Shown here piece after piece: positions 11,661 through 24,119 of a stretch of 64,000 nucleotides of DNA. The translations under genes and the position numbers were made by a program. The first letter of the stretch is position 1. Each line of letters begins with the position of its first letter. The notes below the pieces were generated by a model. It saw only the letters and a program-made list of their open reading frames with translations, made no database searches and had not been told where the DNA came from. Location: assembly GCA_963995505.1 (NCBI GenBank), contig OZ023180.1:14460689-14524688 (forward strand), written 5' to 3'. The stretch comes from Hypericum androsaemum (Eukaryota; Streptophyta; Magnoliopsida; Malpighiales; Hypericaceae).

Positions 11661-14600
11661 TCAGTGTCGCCATGCATCCATTTCACGAGCAAAGAGCAAG
11701 CTCTCATCGGCTAGAGGATCGTGGCCATTAATACGACAATGTTGCAACTCTAGCTGCTGTTGTTGTTGTTGTTGGTTTCGTGGTTGCCGACGAATTTTAA
11801 CCTTGGGAAACCACTTATAGCGACACCGCAAACTTCTTAGAACGTGAGGTAAGAAGAAACGCAGGAAAGCAATGGTGGACATCCCGACGGTGATCGCGAA
11901 GAGGACCAGGAAACTGGTGGGCCCAAGGCTCAGGTGATCGTCGCCGGAGTCGGAGGTAGAGCACTTGAACTTGGATGTCAATGCAGTCTCCATATCGTTC
12001 AGCTCACCCGTTTCGGCTACTTTTAGAACGGCCTCAGATATGTCGGAAAGATACAAAGAATTCTTCGGGAACACCTACACGTAAAAAAATGCCACCACGC
12101 AATTAATAACGGAACTTACAAGATTCACTTTCTACAAATTGTTGGAAAATATTCCAAGATTCACATTGTAGAGAGAATCCCACATCCCACGTCGCAAGTG
12201 GCAAATGTGTTGAATATGTTATAAGTGTGAAAAATTCACATACAGTTTTGAGAAAGATATGAAAATTCTTATATGATGTCAGAGCCAATTGTTCTAACGA
12301 AACTCATGGTTCATTGTACTCCTACACCTTTCTTTGAAAGTTTGAATGGCAGTCAGATCCGTGCAAACTTCAACCCGATTAACTTTATTTGAAAGAACGT
12401 ATAGAAAAAAATCTCACATAAGAAATGAAAAGTGTATTGAATCTTATTTATAAATATAAAAAATACACTACTCATTACTTTAAAATTTTTAATAGAATAT
12501 AAAAATTTCGAACAACTTAATGTTATGTTTGAAGAGCAATAATTTATAAATGTAGGGGATACTCACAAATCCGAAGCCGCCAACTTTATAAACTGGCCCA
12601 GAAGCCATGAAGCCGTTGCAATTCTTGGCCAAGAAAATCTTAAGATGCGCAATTTGGATGAAGGCAGCAGCAATCTCTCCGTCCCTTAGAGCGCGGCGGT
12701 AGTCGTCCTCCGACCGCAACTGCACAATATTCTCCGGTGCAATACCCAAAACCACGGTGGAATAATTCACAAGAAAGGATTTAGCGTCGCACCCAACTTT
12801 TAATCCACTTCTCCTGAGGTAATCGAGGTCGAATGGAGCAGTGGGAAGCTGTTGTACTGTGAGGAAAGAGGAGAGACTGGCGGTGTAGCTCTGGGTGATG
12901 ACTAGTGCGAAGCCGAGCCATGCTGCCATCACAAACCTGGCCCAAGTATTGTACATTCCATTGGCTGTGATTAAGGAGAAAGAACACGTTTAGTAAATCC
13001 TACAAATTCTAACAAGACGCCCACAAAGTCGGTTAATCCGAGTGTGAGTTAATCCGAGTGTGAGTGGCCAGTAGAACTACATAGGCTACATATCAAGTAA
13101 TAATTCAACGGCATATTCAAGACTAAAAAATTTGAGACCCCTAATTAAAATAGAACTTTGTTAGTTAATCTACATGTCAAGTCACCAATCACTTTGATCA
13201 ACTACCAAAGGTTATTCCAAGTTAACCCGGTGGAGATTATAAAGAGTTTTGTCACAATTTAGGATATTGTTCAACTCGAAAATGAATCGGCCACCCGAAT
13301 GATTAGACCAAAAAAATCTAATTGTCGCCTAATCCACATGTCAATAGACATTTAGCATAACAACACAAGACATTGACGATTTAACGAAAGTTTAGTGTCC
13401 AATTTACCCTTTCTAAAAAAATAGAAGAAAATTCATAGCTCGTACAAGAGATCAAGGTCAAATTACGAATGTTCAACAATTTGATACATATGAAAGTACA
13501 TGCATTTATAATTTGCGGTTTCATTAAAGTCTGCAACAGTTCAAAATTATAGTTGACTCAGTCCACCATCTCATCCAGAATTTTGAAGGGAGAAAAGTAC
13601 AAGGCAGGTCAGTGATGACGAAAACGAAAGGTACCTTTGAGAGAAAAGAGCGTGACAAAGGCCGAAGAGAGCACAATTCCAATTTGCTTGGGCAAGGTGG
13701 CCTTTCTATAAGCCGGATTGCGTTTCCTATCAATAAACCACAGGACGAAGCCATTAAGCACGTTGATGGCTACGATGGCGATCCACAGGGAAGTCGTGAA
13801 GGGCTTCATGATCAGCCAAGGCCTGTTCACTCTAGTCGGCCGGACGTAGACCAGCATCTGCAGCCCAGTTTCTGTGTATGGTTGCGAGAACTCTGCGTAC
13901 GCGTATCGCTCGGCGACGATCCCAGTGTCTCCGACGACCGCTTCGAGGTTCTTCATTGGCATGAAGGAACAACAAAGTTAACAAAAGATAGAAAGATGAA
14001 AGCTATCGGTGTTCGGACATTTTTTAAGTCGACTAATGTGAAGATCATACGTACCCCATAATAAACTTGCTGAATCAATTGATCGTATGTGCCATTAAAT
14101 GGATGAAATTCATACGGCAAGTAATAGGGAAGGTGCTTGAGCGTGGCATTGAAGACGTCAATTGTGAAGCCCGTAACAGTTGGCTTGCTCCCTGGATAAT
14201 CATACTTAACATCCACAAATTCTTTATGGGTATTTCCCGTTGGAACTCCGATCCTTAGAGGTGTTGCTCTTGAAGGAACCGCCCATCCGCTGGGGGCTGA
14301 TCCCGAAGGCCTCCCAGGCCAAATCACTTGCCCTAGAGACACCATCGAGGAATTAAACTTCTCGTTTCTCCCAAGCCTCTTTGAGAAGCCGAACCCGTCA
14401 GTCCAGTACCCGAGCTCCATGTAGCCTCGGATCCCTGCAACGTTTACAACCCGAAAAACCCTAGCTGGAGCCAACATTGCGTTGCTGAACCTTATCCGGC
14501 CGCTTAGCCCCTGAAAGTCGCTTGCCAGGATGCTGCTTAGCAAGTTCGAAGTGCCTCTCATCGCTAAGGCGATGGCTCGTAACCCGTCGTAGGCTTGGAA

Positions 14601-16871
14601 GGCGTCGATCCCTGGTTCCGGATAGGGTTCGTCGGGGTACAGAGAGCGGAACTTTGTTTTGAACTTGGCTTGGAAGGTAAGGTAGGGTTTGCCATAATGG
14701 GAAGTGTAGCTCATGATTCCTAGCACCCCTTGCATCGACGAAATCACTGTTCTATTGAACGTGTCGATGAGGTTCGCAACGGGCGAGGTGACGATCCATA
14801 CGAATCCGCTATCTACCATCTGCAATCGTTTCGCTTCGACAAAGATTCTCCGGGCTGCATTGGCCGATGCATGAACGACAAAGACTCTGCATTGCCCGCC
14901 TTTTAGGTACTTCAACTTTTGGGACAAAAATTTCATTGGCACATCACGAGCTAAGGGCAATAGCTCACTGACCTGAGCACTCGCGTCCCCGAGCGAGGTG
15001 ACGAGAAAGGGGATGGAATCTGAGTATGCTTCTTCATAGATGACATTGACTCTTCTCCATTGCCAGCTCAGCACTATCGACGTCAAGGCGTTCGTCTCCG
15101 CGAGCTGGCTCCGGCCGAAGTTGACTAGGAAAGTCTTGGAGCTTGGACCCGACCAAGGTGGGAGTTGGTTTGTCAAGGAGAGAATTGGGACTCCAGATTT
15201 GTTGCCAATCTGGCCAACGAGGGTGGCCTCTTGCCATGTCCCTGGTCCGACTATGGCTCGAACTTGTTGATTTTGGATTAGGCTCTCGGCTGCAAGAATT
15301 TAATTTTTTTTTTTGGTAATTAAAATTTGTTCGTGTACTTCACTTCACATATGAGCTAATGTATGAGGAGGGAGTTGACTTGTTAGGATTTAAGAAGTGT
15401 ATAAATACATCACCAACGAAGATGGAAACACAATAAAAAATCAAAAACATTACCAAATTTTCGGAGCACTGAATAATAGAGATTAAAAAAAATTGATTAT
15501 GACATATTAGTATCGATCCACCAGAATAAGATCTGTTATTTGGGCGGCATTAATTAATAAAGATCCACGTCACTTGACGCTGACAAGGAAAATGGCTGAG
15601 TTATTAATCAACGACTTCAGAGAAGTGGAATGCAATCATATAATCGTTCGAGTATTATAGAAATTAAAATTATTATTTTGTCGTTGTTGACTTTGTAGGC
15701 CAAATGGCAGAAGTCGGGAAACCGTGTTGTTTGAACATTAGGGGAAATGTCGAACAAATTTTGTGAGATGGTGGATGCTTCGCTTACGTGGCTTGATGAC
15801 AACCTTCGCACGAGAATATTGGAGAAGGTATAAATTAATCATATGAACAACTATCGGAAATTAGAAAATAGAACGCGTAATTAATTAATTAATTAATTAA
15901 TTTGAACAGCGGCGTGGAATCCCAAGTCAACAGGAATACCAAGTCAATTCATGGACCTAAATGAAAATTCAAATTCACATGCATTTCGAAATTTTCTGTG
16001 CATATTAACGAAAGATTTTTCCAAAAGGAAACCAACGAAGTTGGTGAATTAACGACGGACTCACGAAACCCATTTCGCTGAAAGTTTGCACCGATTTAAG
16101 TCTTTAACTTACCAACGTGTCATATATCCAAAAATCGAGCGAATAATAACATACATAAAATTAATTTATTTTATACTTTATTAGAATATTCGTATCTAAC
16201 TAAAAAATTTAAGACAATTAGTAGATTAGTTTTTTCATAAATATAAATAAACTAACTACAGTCGAAATCAGCACAAATTCACACATTTAATAATTTCTAC
16301 ATTGTAATATAGTTGTCTGCCATAAACAACTTAAGAGTTAGCCTAGCAATTATAATTCAAAATCAATGACTTCACGGGAAAACATTTTCACTAATAGGAA
16401 AAAAAAACAAGAGTCGTATAGAAAACATCAAGAAAATTTGATATGAACTGCTAATGGTTGAACCTTCCAGCGTTATACCTTTAAAGATCACAATGCATTG
16501 TTCTTGCTCCCTTGTTCTTGAACCAGCAGAAAAGATTGAAATCAGAAACCAACAAGACGATGTTTAAGTTAATTCTCACCAAAGGAGGAAGCTACAAGGG
16601 GATCTCCTTGGGAGTCTCGAAAGTGTATGGTTGGACGTTGCCTCTCGTCAGGATAGCAATCTTCAAGAGCAATCTCCAAAGCCACCCTGGCTTCCCTCCC
16701 TCCCCTCGAAGACATATCCATAATTGCACCCAAATTGGGAGGTCGAGGTGATAATTGGTTTGCTTCTAACTGGATACTATTCGCGACGGAAATGGGTGGA
16801 GAAAGGAGAAGAAGAAGAAGAAGAAGAAGAAATAGCAGCTTCAAGGAGAGTAGAGGAGCAACGACCAACAT
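11661..16871 (-). CDS. Glutamate receptor-like channel (plant GLR, clade II-like)
   Basis: Five exons on the minus strand: 16871-16580, 15289-14055, 13950-13635, 12964-12567 and 12074-11661. Phases fit at every junction and give 884 residues. Order: signal peptide with a run of leucines, an LIVBP-like amino-terminal domain (about 45-430, including GTWQEATLVGQIGN), ligand-binding lobe S1 (about 445-550, RIGVPTG...YAEFSQPYTE), M1 (560-582), pore loop (598-615), M3 with SYTASLSSFLTVQQL (640 onward), lobe S2, and M4 (about 800-822). The cytosolic tail has seven consecutive glutamines. Plant GLRs are amino-acid-gated Ca2+-permeable cation channels used in wound and defence signalling and pollen growth. 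The five-exon layout and length are normal for the family. The clade assignment is by resemblance only. Intron 1 (15290-16579) is the largest. Confidence 0.95.
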
Positions 16872-17348
16872 CTGGGCACTTTGACCTCGATACTATTGAG
16901 CTTTGGCTACTTATGACGAACGGATATAAAGAGTTTATATGGCCCTTGGTTGGATATATAGTCTCCTCGGAAAGTGATGGGGATCGTCAAGATTAAGGCG
17001 AGATTGTATACTCGTGGAAAGGTTTTGTTGCTAGTTTATTTGAAGCATTAATTTAGATTTGATCGATGGTGCAAGGTACTTAGGTGGCGTTGGTATTTGG
17101 TAGATATTTATTTAGTAATCTAGAAGTTCCAAGCGGGGCTTTTAAGAGTAAAATTACATCTACTTGGACTTCTACTTGTAAAAAAAATCCATTTGGACTT
17201 CTAAACAATTTTTTTGAAGGTAAATTTTTTACGCCAGATTTAAATCCTGAACTTGAATTAGTATACTCATTATGCCGTTTGACATTGGGTTTGGACTTCT
17301 AAACAACTTGTGAGAGATTTGGGTTCTTGTGCATGATACGGTTAAGCT
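16872..17348. other. Upstream region of the GLR gene
   Basis: Should contain the promoter of the minus-strand GLR gene. No convincing TATA or other element stood out. Confidence 0.4.
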
Positions 17349-17876
17349 TAGGGATAACAATTAGACCCTTCCAAGACCCGTTGATTTTGACCGAATCTAG
17401 ACCTAGATCTTGTCCGTATCTTTATATTTTAAAAGGATAATGACATAGATATGGAGTTTAGTAGGATATGGCTCATGTCCTGATCCTACCCGATTTTTTA
17501 AAATAATATTAATATAATATATAAGTATATTAATTATTAAATATAATACCAAATTCGCAATCTCAACATATCCAACTCCAATTTTTTTTTTCAGATTTAC
17601 TTGTTTGATTTTTTATATTAATTTATTTTAATAAACGAATTTATTGCATTCACATTTTTTTAGTGCCCCTTGCTATCTGAGAATAATTAAAAGATAGTTT
17701 AAAATTTTTTTTAAAAAATAATTCTTAAATAACATGGATCCGCGGATCGCCCTGATCTTGCTAAGATCCTTATTTTTTAAAAGAATAAGAGTAAAGATCC
17801 GGTTCCACCTTTCAAAAAGTGGGTAAAGATCTAGATCTTATAGAATTTAACTGGATTTTTCCTATTGTCATTCCTA
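17349..17876. mobile_element. hAT-type MITE with 8-bp target duplication
   Basis: Bounded by gttaagct at 17341-17348 and again at 17877-17884. The ends are inverted relatives of each other: TAGGGATAACAAT on the left and the complement of attgtcattccta on the right (TAGGAATGACAAT). The 8-bp duplication and TAGGG-type ends fit the hAT superfamily. At 528 bp and with no coding capacity it is non-autonomous. Confidence 0.75.
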
Positions 17877-17884
17877 GTTAAGCT

Positions 17885-20800
17885 TGGGATTGAAATATAC
17901 ATTTGGACAATTTTAGAATGATCATTACAAATATATGACTTGCCATCTCTAATAGTTAGAATTTTAGAAGACGAAAATTTTATGATGGTCCATTTTCTCT
18001 CTAAAAAAATGATCACATGCAAAGGTCAATTTGCATATCGTAAAAAAAATTTCAATTTGCACCTTGCTTACTTTGCAAAAACATCAAATGATTGAAAAGA
18101 ATAAATATATTTACCTGCATAAATAAAATTTGTTGGCTCTGCCAAAACTACTAGTGGTTCCAATTTGTATTTAGCTAGCAAAACCCCAATTTCATGCAAA
18201 AATAGATCATCGTTTTTGCATGGCTGTATACACTAATCCAGAACACAATTTTTATTTTTAGAAGTAATTTTTTACTACTTGTTAAGAACCGTGAATAGGG
18301 ACTAATGAGTTTGATTACTAAAAATTCAGGAACTAATCAACATACAATTGAATTTTTCTGTACGTTATATCAAAACTTCAGAACTTCTAAATATTTTCCC
18401 TTTATATGTATGCCTTGTTTCGAGCCAAAATACTGTACTTTTAGTGAGTATTGAGGTTTGATTTGGAGGATGCCAGGTAGTTTCATTACTATGATAAAAT
18501 AGGAACTAACAAGATAACGCTATATATTCTCTATGTTGGGAGGAATATGCTCTTACACTGTTTGTTCCACCCAAAAAACTTACTAGCCCAAACTGCTGTC
18601 ATTAGGCCAAACATCTGAAATTTTCAGGTGGCCTTTTTTGGTATCTGGTGATTTCTGTTTTTCCTGTCAATTGCTAGCATCTTTTCCCTTGTGCAATTGG
18701 AAAGGTACATTTTTTTAGCTATTTGGTTGTTACCAATATACCGTGTAATTACCGATTCGAGTTGAATCAAGTAGTAAATAAATTAAATTTATTTAAATAT
18801 TTTTGGGTTGAATATACCTAAAAATTATTGGGTTGATTTTTTACGAATGTAGAAAATATCATTAAGAAAAACTGCCCTTAAAATAAAGTCATCAATCGAA
18901 TACAAAAAATTATAGAAGAATATACAGTGTAATTGTCACCAGGAGCAATAAACGACCATATACGTGTAACAACGTAAATGTTGAGGCTCCCATTTAGTGG
19001 CGAGGACAAATTCTTGTTGGTCATGTAGGTACGGACGAATGTTGGCCGATTAACCACGACAAAACGAAAAAATTGCAGAAATTGGACGACATAACAGAGT
19101 AGTATCCTAGGCCAACAGCTGTCTCAATATTAAATATGATTTAGTACTAGATTAATGCTGCTAGATTTTTATCATGAATATACTTATTTTCTTTCCTGAG
19201 TATCTGCGCAGTCCTTAAACCACGTACTTATTATTAAAAAACAATTTAAGTTCAAATCAATTTTAGACGTTTTTAACCCGGTTGCCCTCTCTTAAAATTG
19301 AAAAAACGAGTTAATCGTAGGTGGTATAGCGCAAGTACTTTTACCTGACAATTGTTGGATGTGTTTCGGCAACAACGAAAACTAAACTTTCTAGAAGTGG
19401 CCTCGAACCCTTTGGTTGGGCTGTAGCTATCAAGGATCATCATGGTAGAATCTGTCAGCAAAATGCTTGTCGACTTTTCGAACTTTGACACCTCTTCCAT
19501 AGAACTTCAAATTTTGGAGGTGACACTTTTTGAGTTTACATTTGTGTAAACTAAACTACATTTTTAAAAATATAAATCAAGTTACGAATTGGTTATCTAA
19601 ATTCATTAGAATATGAGCAATTATTAATGATGTAATCTCCAACCCTTCTCAAGCATTAAAAGAACTTCTTTCGTTTACTTTTCAAAAAAAAAGAACTTAG
19701 AAAAAATAATTGGCCTCGAAGGCATCTTCCGTACACATTTGGATATGGCTTTTGTCTCTTTATGGTTAGATGTCATCGAACGTTATATCGGAAAGTTTGA
19801 ATAAAACAATGTAGAATCTTGCCGGTTAATTAACCTGGTTAAGTAACATATAATTCAGTAAATTAATCAATTATTGTGCAAAACGAAACACCTTACTTTG
19901 TCAACTTCTTTCTGTTCCCTGATATACGGAGCTATCAGGGTGAAATTTCCACGAAGCCTCATCTTGCCAGTTTTTTTCCGGAATCACTTAGCACTCGAAT
20001 ACCTACCTATTTGATGACTAATCAAAGTTCGAACCAACAAATTTTTCAATCAAGTTTTAAGGTAAGTGTGTTTTCATGGATAGAATTCGAGAAAATTAAT
20101 TAAACTAGAATAATCTCGTATTATTAGTCTACATTCTTTTAGAAGTAAAGTTTATTATTAGGAAGTATTTACAACCTATTTGGTATAGAATTTCTTATTC
20201 CAAAGTTGCGATCGTTGGCCTCGTCAAAATCCTACCGTGATAAAACCATATTATCGGCCTACATGAATTATTGCTTTAATATGGCAAAATCTATATGATT
20301 TTACGTTAAGATACGAAGAGCGTGTGTCATGGAATGTTGAACTTTCAATGCGTCGAGGAGGCATAATCTCAAGAAAAGAAGAACTGTTCTTGTTCTTACG
20401 AAAGTCAAATGCAGAGAAAACGAGTAGGGAATTGACGAGATCATCCAAGTCTATTCAAAAGCTATCCAAGTCAAGAAGAACGAGTAACGAATTAATATCA
20501 GACCACTTGCTACAAACCAAGTAAATATAACAATGGGGCAGGGTGATTATCAAGTTAATTGTACGATCCTTGCTCCAAATTATATGTACCTTTTAACAAC
20601 TTGTAGCAGAGAACTGTTCCTAGAGAATAATCTGCTGTTAATTATCATGGCACATGCTTTTGGATTAAGATAAACAGTCTTTCCTGTGCTCCGATACACG
20701 TGCAATTAATTGTAAATCCAATTTAAATAAGATTGTACTTAATTTGCGGTCAAGTGTCCTCCAAATCCAAAGACGTCGTCTTTTGGGATTAGAGAACGTT

Positions 20801-21574
20801 TGACAACTTATCTAGGAGATTCTGGGGTTTAGAATACCTTGCACCAAACACAAGTATGCTAATTCAGGAAATTTCATCATAAGTTTCAATTTACTAAATG
20901 GTAATTTTGTTAGATATATTTAAATAAACAGAAATTGAATACAAATTATAAGAGATAAGAGTTTTTTTTTTGTCTGCACCTGCCTTAAACTTAGGATTTG
21001 GTAAAAAAAATTGTTAGTTTGATACATACAAATTTGGATTTTCTATTCGAAACATTCCAAAAATGTCCATGTCGATCCCTAAAATTCCCCAATTTTAACG
21101 AAACTATGCAAGTTCCCTTGGTTACGGCTAGACGGTAAACGTTGCTAAAAGCTTTACGGTTTTCCCAGCAAGTTCGGTTCAGAGCTGATCCTGTGAATGA
21201 GATCAATTGAAGCAAACAAGTATAGCTAAAATTACCATATATGTAGTGTTTTTGCCACCACAGATTTCTTCTAGGATTGAGGTCATGCATGTCTGATTGA
21301 ATATGGATTAGTCGGCTCTAAGATTGCGAGAGAGACTTCTATGGAGGAAAATGCACACGAAGTTTCAAGCTTCTGGATAATAGACTGAAATGGTCAAGTG
21401 GGACGCCATCTATCATCACCGATTAGAGTATGTTAAACTACAACAAAGTACAGCAAAGTGTTTGACCAAAAAAAAACTACAACTAAGTACAGCCTGACCT
21501 GTCGTACTAACTTCACACGGAAGAGCTTCCCGCACCTTACGCCGAGGACCAAAGTACGATTGATTGATCGGCTT
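17885..21574. other. AT-rich intergenic region
   Basis: No gene or clear transposon structure recognised. Short open frames at 19273-19500, 20324-20524 and 20991-21290 show no recognisable motif and are treated as chance. Confidence 0.5.
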
Positions 21575-24031
21575 TCAGCCTTCAACGTTTGGAGCAGATT
21601 CTGGCATGTCTAAGGTCGTGTACCCTTCTGCGTTTGGAGCAGATTCTGGGATATCTATGGTCGTGCACCCTTCTGCGTTTGGAGCAGATTCTGGCATGTC
21701 CAAGGTTGTGCACACTTCTACGTTTGTAGCAGATTCTGGCATGTCTATGGTCGTGCACCCTTCCATGTTTGGAGCAGGCTCTGGCTTGTCTACGGTCATG
21801 CGTCTCGCAAAGTTTTCCTTCAGAAGGTTTGCTTTCTTCTCGAGACTAGACAACTTGTCGCTCAACAAGTTAACGGCATTGATATGAGATCCGAACTCTG
21901 AAGCAAATCCTGCTTCAAAGTCCAAAATTTTCTTCTTCAAAATCAACAGGGCTAGCTTCTCCTCTTCCTCCCTCTTTAACCGCTGCCTCTCCAGTTCCAT
22001 TTTGCTCAACACAAGACCCCCAGTCCCAGTATCCTTGTAGATTGGTTCTAGAGGCAACTGGCATTTAGCTCTGTAATCAGAAAATGCCTTCTGTGTCCCT
22101 TTTAAGGCCTTTCTATACCCATCCAAAAGATTGCCCATCATGAACAATTCACGCTCCAGCTTATAATTTTCATGCTGCTTCTTCTCAGCTTCCTCTTTCA
22201 GATGTTGAATAACATTCTCTCTCCGCTGCAACTCCCCCAGATAGAGTTCTTGATTCATACTCATCTCTTGATAAGCCTGTTCCTTAGAATTGTACATCAT
22301 TTTACATTTCTCCATCATATGCTGCATTTGATCCATATAGATATCCATATCTGATGATATCTTGGTTTCCCATTGACCATCATTCCTCATCCTCTTATTA
22401 CCAACGTCAAGAGAATGGTGAGGAAAATCATTCTCAAGATGCGAAATGTCCCTCTTGTTCCCACTACAGTTGCCAAAAAGAGATGAACTACCCGGCATTC
22501 TTTGTGCTTCAGCATTAGACATCAGAAACTGACCTGGCTCATTGTTGGGCATATGTAGCTCCGAAGTGAATGGGTATTGGGCAGCTTCCATTCCAGAAAT
22601 CAGATTCTCAGAAGCAACTCTCTCAAAACATTGCCTGCTAGGTGCGATACTAAAGTCGTTCTCATCCAACTCATCCTCCCCATTTTCTTTTTCTTCTCCG
22701 TCATCTTCTATTTCTTTCATCTCCTCTTCCCCTCCAACATCGTTCCCATGTTTCCCATCCTCCTCCATACCCTCAACTCCCATTTGATTACACCTACCAA
22801 AATTGCAAACATCCATGCTTGCGGTAATCACCTGCTCAATTTCCCCCACCGCCTCACCAACCTGAAAATCTGCAACATTATCCCCAATCAAAATATCCTC
22901 CTTATCTTCATCTTTGGCCACATTTTCCTCAACTGATGGCTGCTCTTTATCATCATCTTTTGCAACTGAAAGCTCCCCCTTCTCATCATCTTTGGCCACA
23001 CTATCCTCAACCATAATGTCCTCCTTATCTTCATTGTCCATCGAATTCCCCTCAACCACAGTCTCTCCCTTATCTACATCATTTACTGCATCATTCAACC
23101 CACGTAAACTCAGCCCAATATCGCACTCCTCCATCCCAACCCCACCAGAAACCTCCTCACACGCTCTCACCTCCTCATCTCCCTCAACATCAACCTCCGT
23201 CTTAACAACACCTCCCTCCAAAAGCTCCCTCCGCTGGTGCTTTATCAAACATTGTAAATGCGAAGCGTAGTAACAGTTCCCAAAGTCTGGATTCCCGAGC
23301 AGCTCCTTCTCCACCATAAACCAAATCAACCCGGCCCAATCCACCCTCTCGAAACTACCCTGCTTAATCAACTCAGTCCAATTCAACACCTCGTCGGGCA
23401 TCATCCACGTATCATCATCGTGCAACAACAGCCAATTCATCACCAGCTTCTCCATAAACCCAAGATCCTCCTTGCTCCACTTAACCTCGCTCGAACTCTC
23501 CCCACCGCCACCCTTATCCTTCCTCGGCAGCCTCAGCGCGCGCCCCAAATCCGCGCGGTTGACCTTAATCCGCACCCCGTTCACATAACTAACACGGCTG
23601 TCCCTACTAAACGTCGCGATCAGCTGCGCTATGAGATCAGCACGCAGGCTCCTATCGAACTCTAGGTTAACGAAATCCCACAAACCGACACGCCTAAGGA
23701 GGGGCTCGTGGGCGGCTAGGTCAAAGGTCATACCGGGGGCGAAGGGGACGGGGTTCAGGGACTTGGAGACGATCTCGAGCTTCTTCTTCCAGGCCTTCTC
23801 CTGGATGGCGCGCTTCTTGTCCATCTTCTTGCGCTTCGGGCCGCGGCGGGCGGGCGGGGCCCGTGGGGAAAAGGGGGCGATCTTCTCCGGGTCGTCCTGG
23901 TCCTCGTTGTCGGAGATTTCTAGGGTTTCGCGGGGAGATTCGGGTTGTTGGGTGGGTTGTGGTGGTGGGTCCTCCGAGTCGGGGACGGGCGGGTTAGGGT
24001 TTTCAAGCGATGGGGGATCGGGGGAGGCCAT
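21575..24031 (-). CDS. Intronless coiled-coil protein of unknown function (818 aa)
   Basis: A single uninterrupted frame starting at MASPDPP (24031); a GTG at 24055 also keeps the frame open but the ATG is preferred. The N-terminus is Pro/Glu-rich with a basic nuclear-signal-like cluster (RRGPKRKKMDKKR). A conserved-looking folded region of about 200 residues follows (FAPGMTFDLAAHEPLLRRVG...NGVRIKVNRADLGRALRLP...). Then comes a long acidic low-complexity linker rich in KDEDKED-type repeats, a coiled coil (MDQMQHMMEKCK...ELQRRENVIQHLKEE), and five C-terminal 15-residue repeats of the type TTxDMPESAPNxEGC. The early folded part recalls plant-specific nuclear proteins that I cannot name with confidence. 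The long open frame, GC-rich start and codon use argue for a real gene. Its 5' flank is interrupted by a MULE about 80 bp before the ATG. Confidence 0.82.
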   Translation of the reverse strand: MASPDPPSLENPNPPVPDSEDPPPQPTQQPESPRETLEISDNEDQDDPEKIAPFSPRAPPARRGPKRKKMDKKRAIQEKAWKKKLEIVSKSLNPVPFAPGMTFDLAAHEPLLRRVGLWDFVNLEFDRSLRADLIAQLIATFSRDSRVSYVNGVRIKVNRADLGRALRLPRKDKGGGGESSSEVKWSKEDLGFMEKLVMNWLLLHDDDTWMMPDEVLNWTELIKQGSFERVDWAGLIWFMVEKELLGNPDFGNCYYASHLQCLIKHQRRELLEGGVVKTEVDVEGDEEVRACEEVSGGVGMEECDIGLSLRGLNDAVNDVDKGETVVEGNSMDNEDKEDIMVEDSVAKDDEKGELSVAKDDDKEQPSVEENVAKDEDKEDILIGDNVADFQVGEAVGEIEQVITASMDVCNFGRCNQMGVEGMEEDGKHGNDVGGEEEMKEIEDDGEEKENGEDELDENDFSIAPSRQCFERVASENLISGMEAAQYPFTSELHMPNNEPGQFLMSNAEAQRMPGSSSLFGNCSGNKRDISHLENDFPHHSLDVGNKRMRNDGQWETKISSDMDIYMDQMQHMMEKCKMMYNSKEQAYQEMSMNQELYLGELQRRENVIQHLKEEAEKKQHENYKLERELFMMGNLLDGYRKALKGTQKAFSDYRAKCQLPLEPIYKDTGTGGLVLSKMELERQRLKREEEEKLALLILKKKILDFEAGFASEFGSHINAVNLLSDKLSSLEKKANLLKENFARRMTVDKPEPAPNMEGCTTIDMPESATNVEVCTTLDMPESAPNAEGCTTIDIPESAPNAEGYTTLDMPESAPNVEG
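21581..21805 (-). repeat. Five in-frame 45-bp tandem repeats in the 818-aa gene
   Basis: Five units of exactly 45 bp, at 21581, 21626, 21671, 21716 and 21761, each encoding 15 residues around the core DMPESAPN. Length is preserved in all units, and most changes are single substitutions (for example gcatgtctaag versus ggatatctatg). The array ends two codons before the stop. Confidence 0.93.
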
Positions 24032-24119
24032 GGCTTGGCTTGGCTGGCTTATCACCGGCGGAAGAGGTTAAAAGACGATTTAGGAAAGTTGCGACTAAGC
24101 ATACAACTAATAATAATAA

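Noticed and set aside
16724..16996. Plus-strand frame over GLR exon 1
   Set aside because: Antisense of the leucine-rich signal peptide (GAA repeats give Glu runs).
22542..24071. Several plus-strand frames opposite the 818-aa gene
   Set aside because: Antisense shadows of the acidic Glu/Asp-rich minus-strand coding sequence (Ser/Phe/Leu-rich translations).
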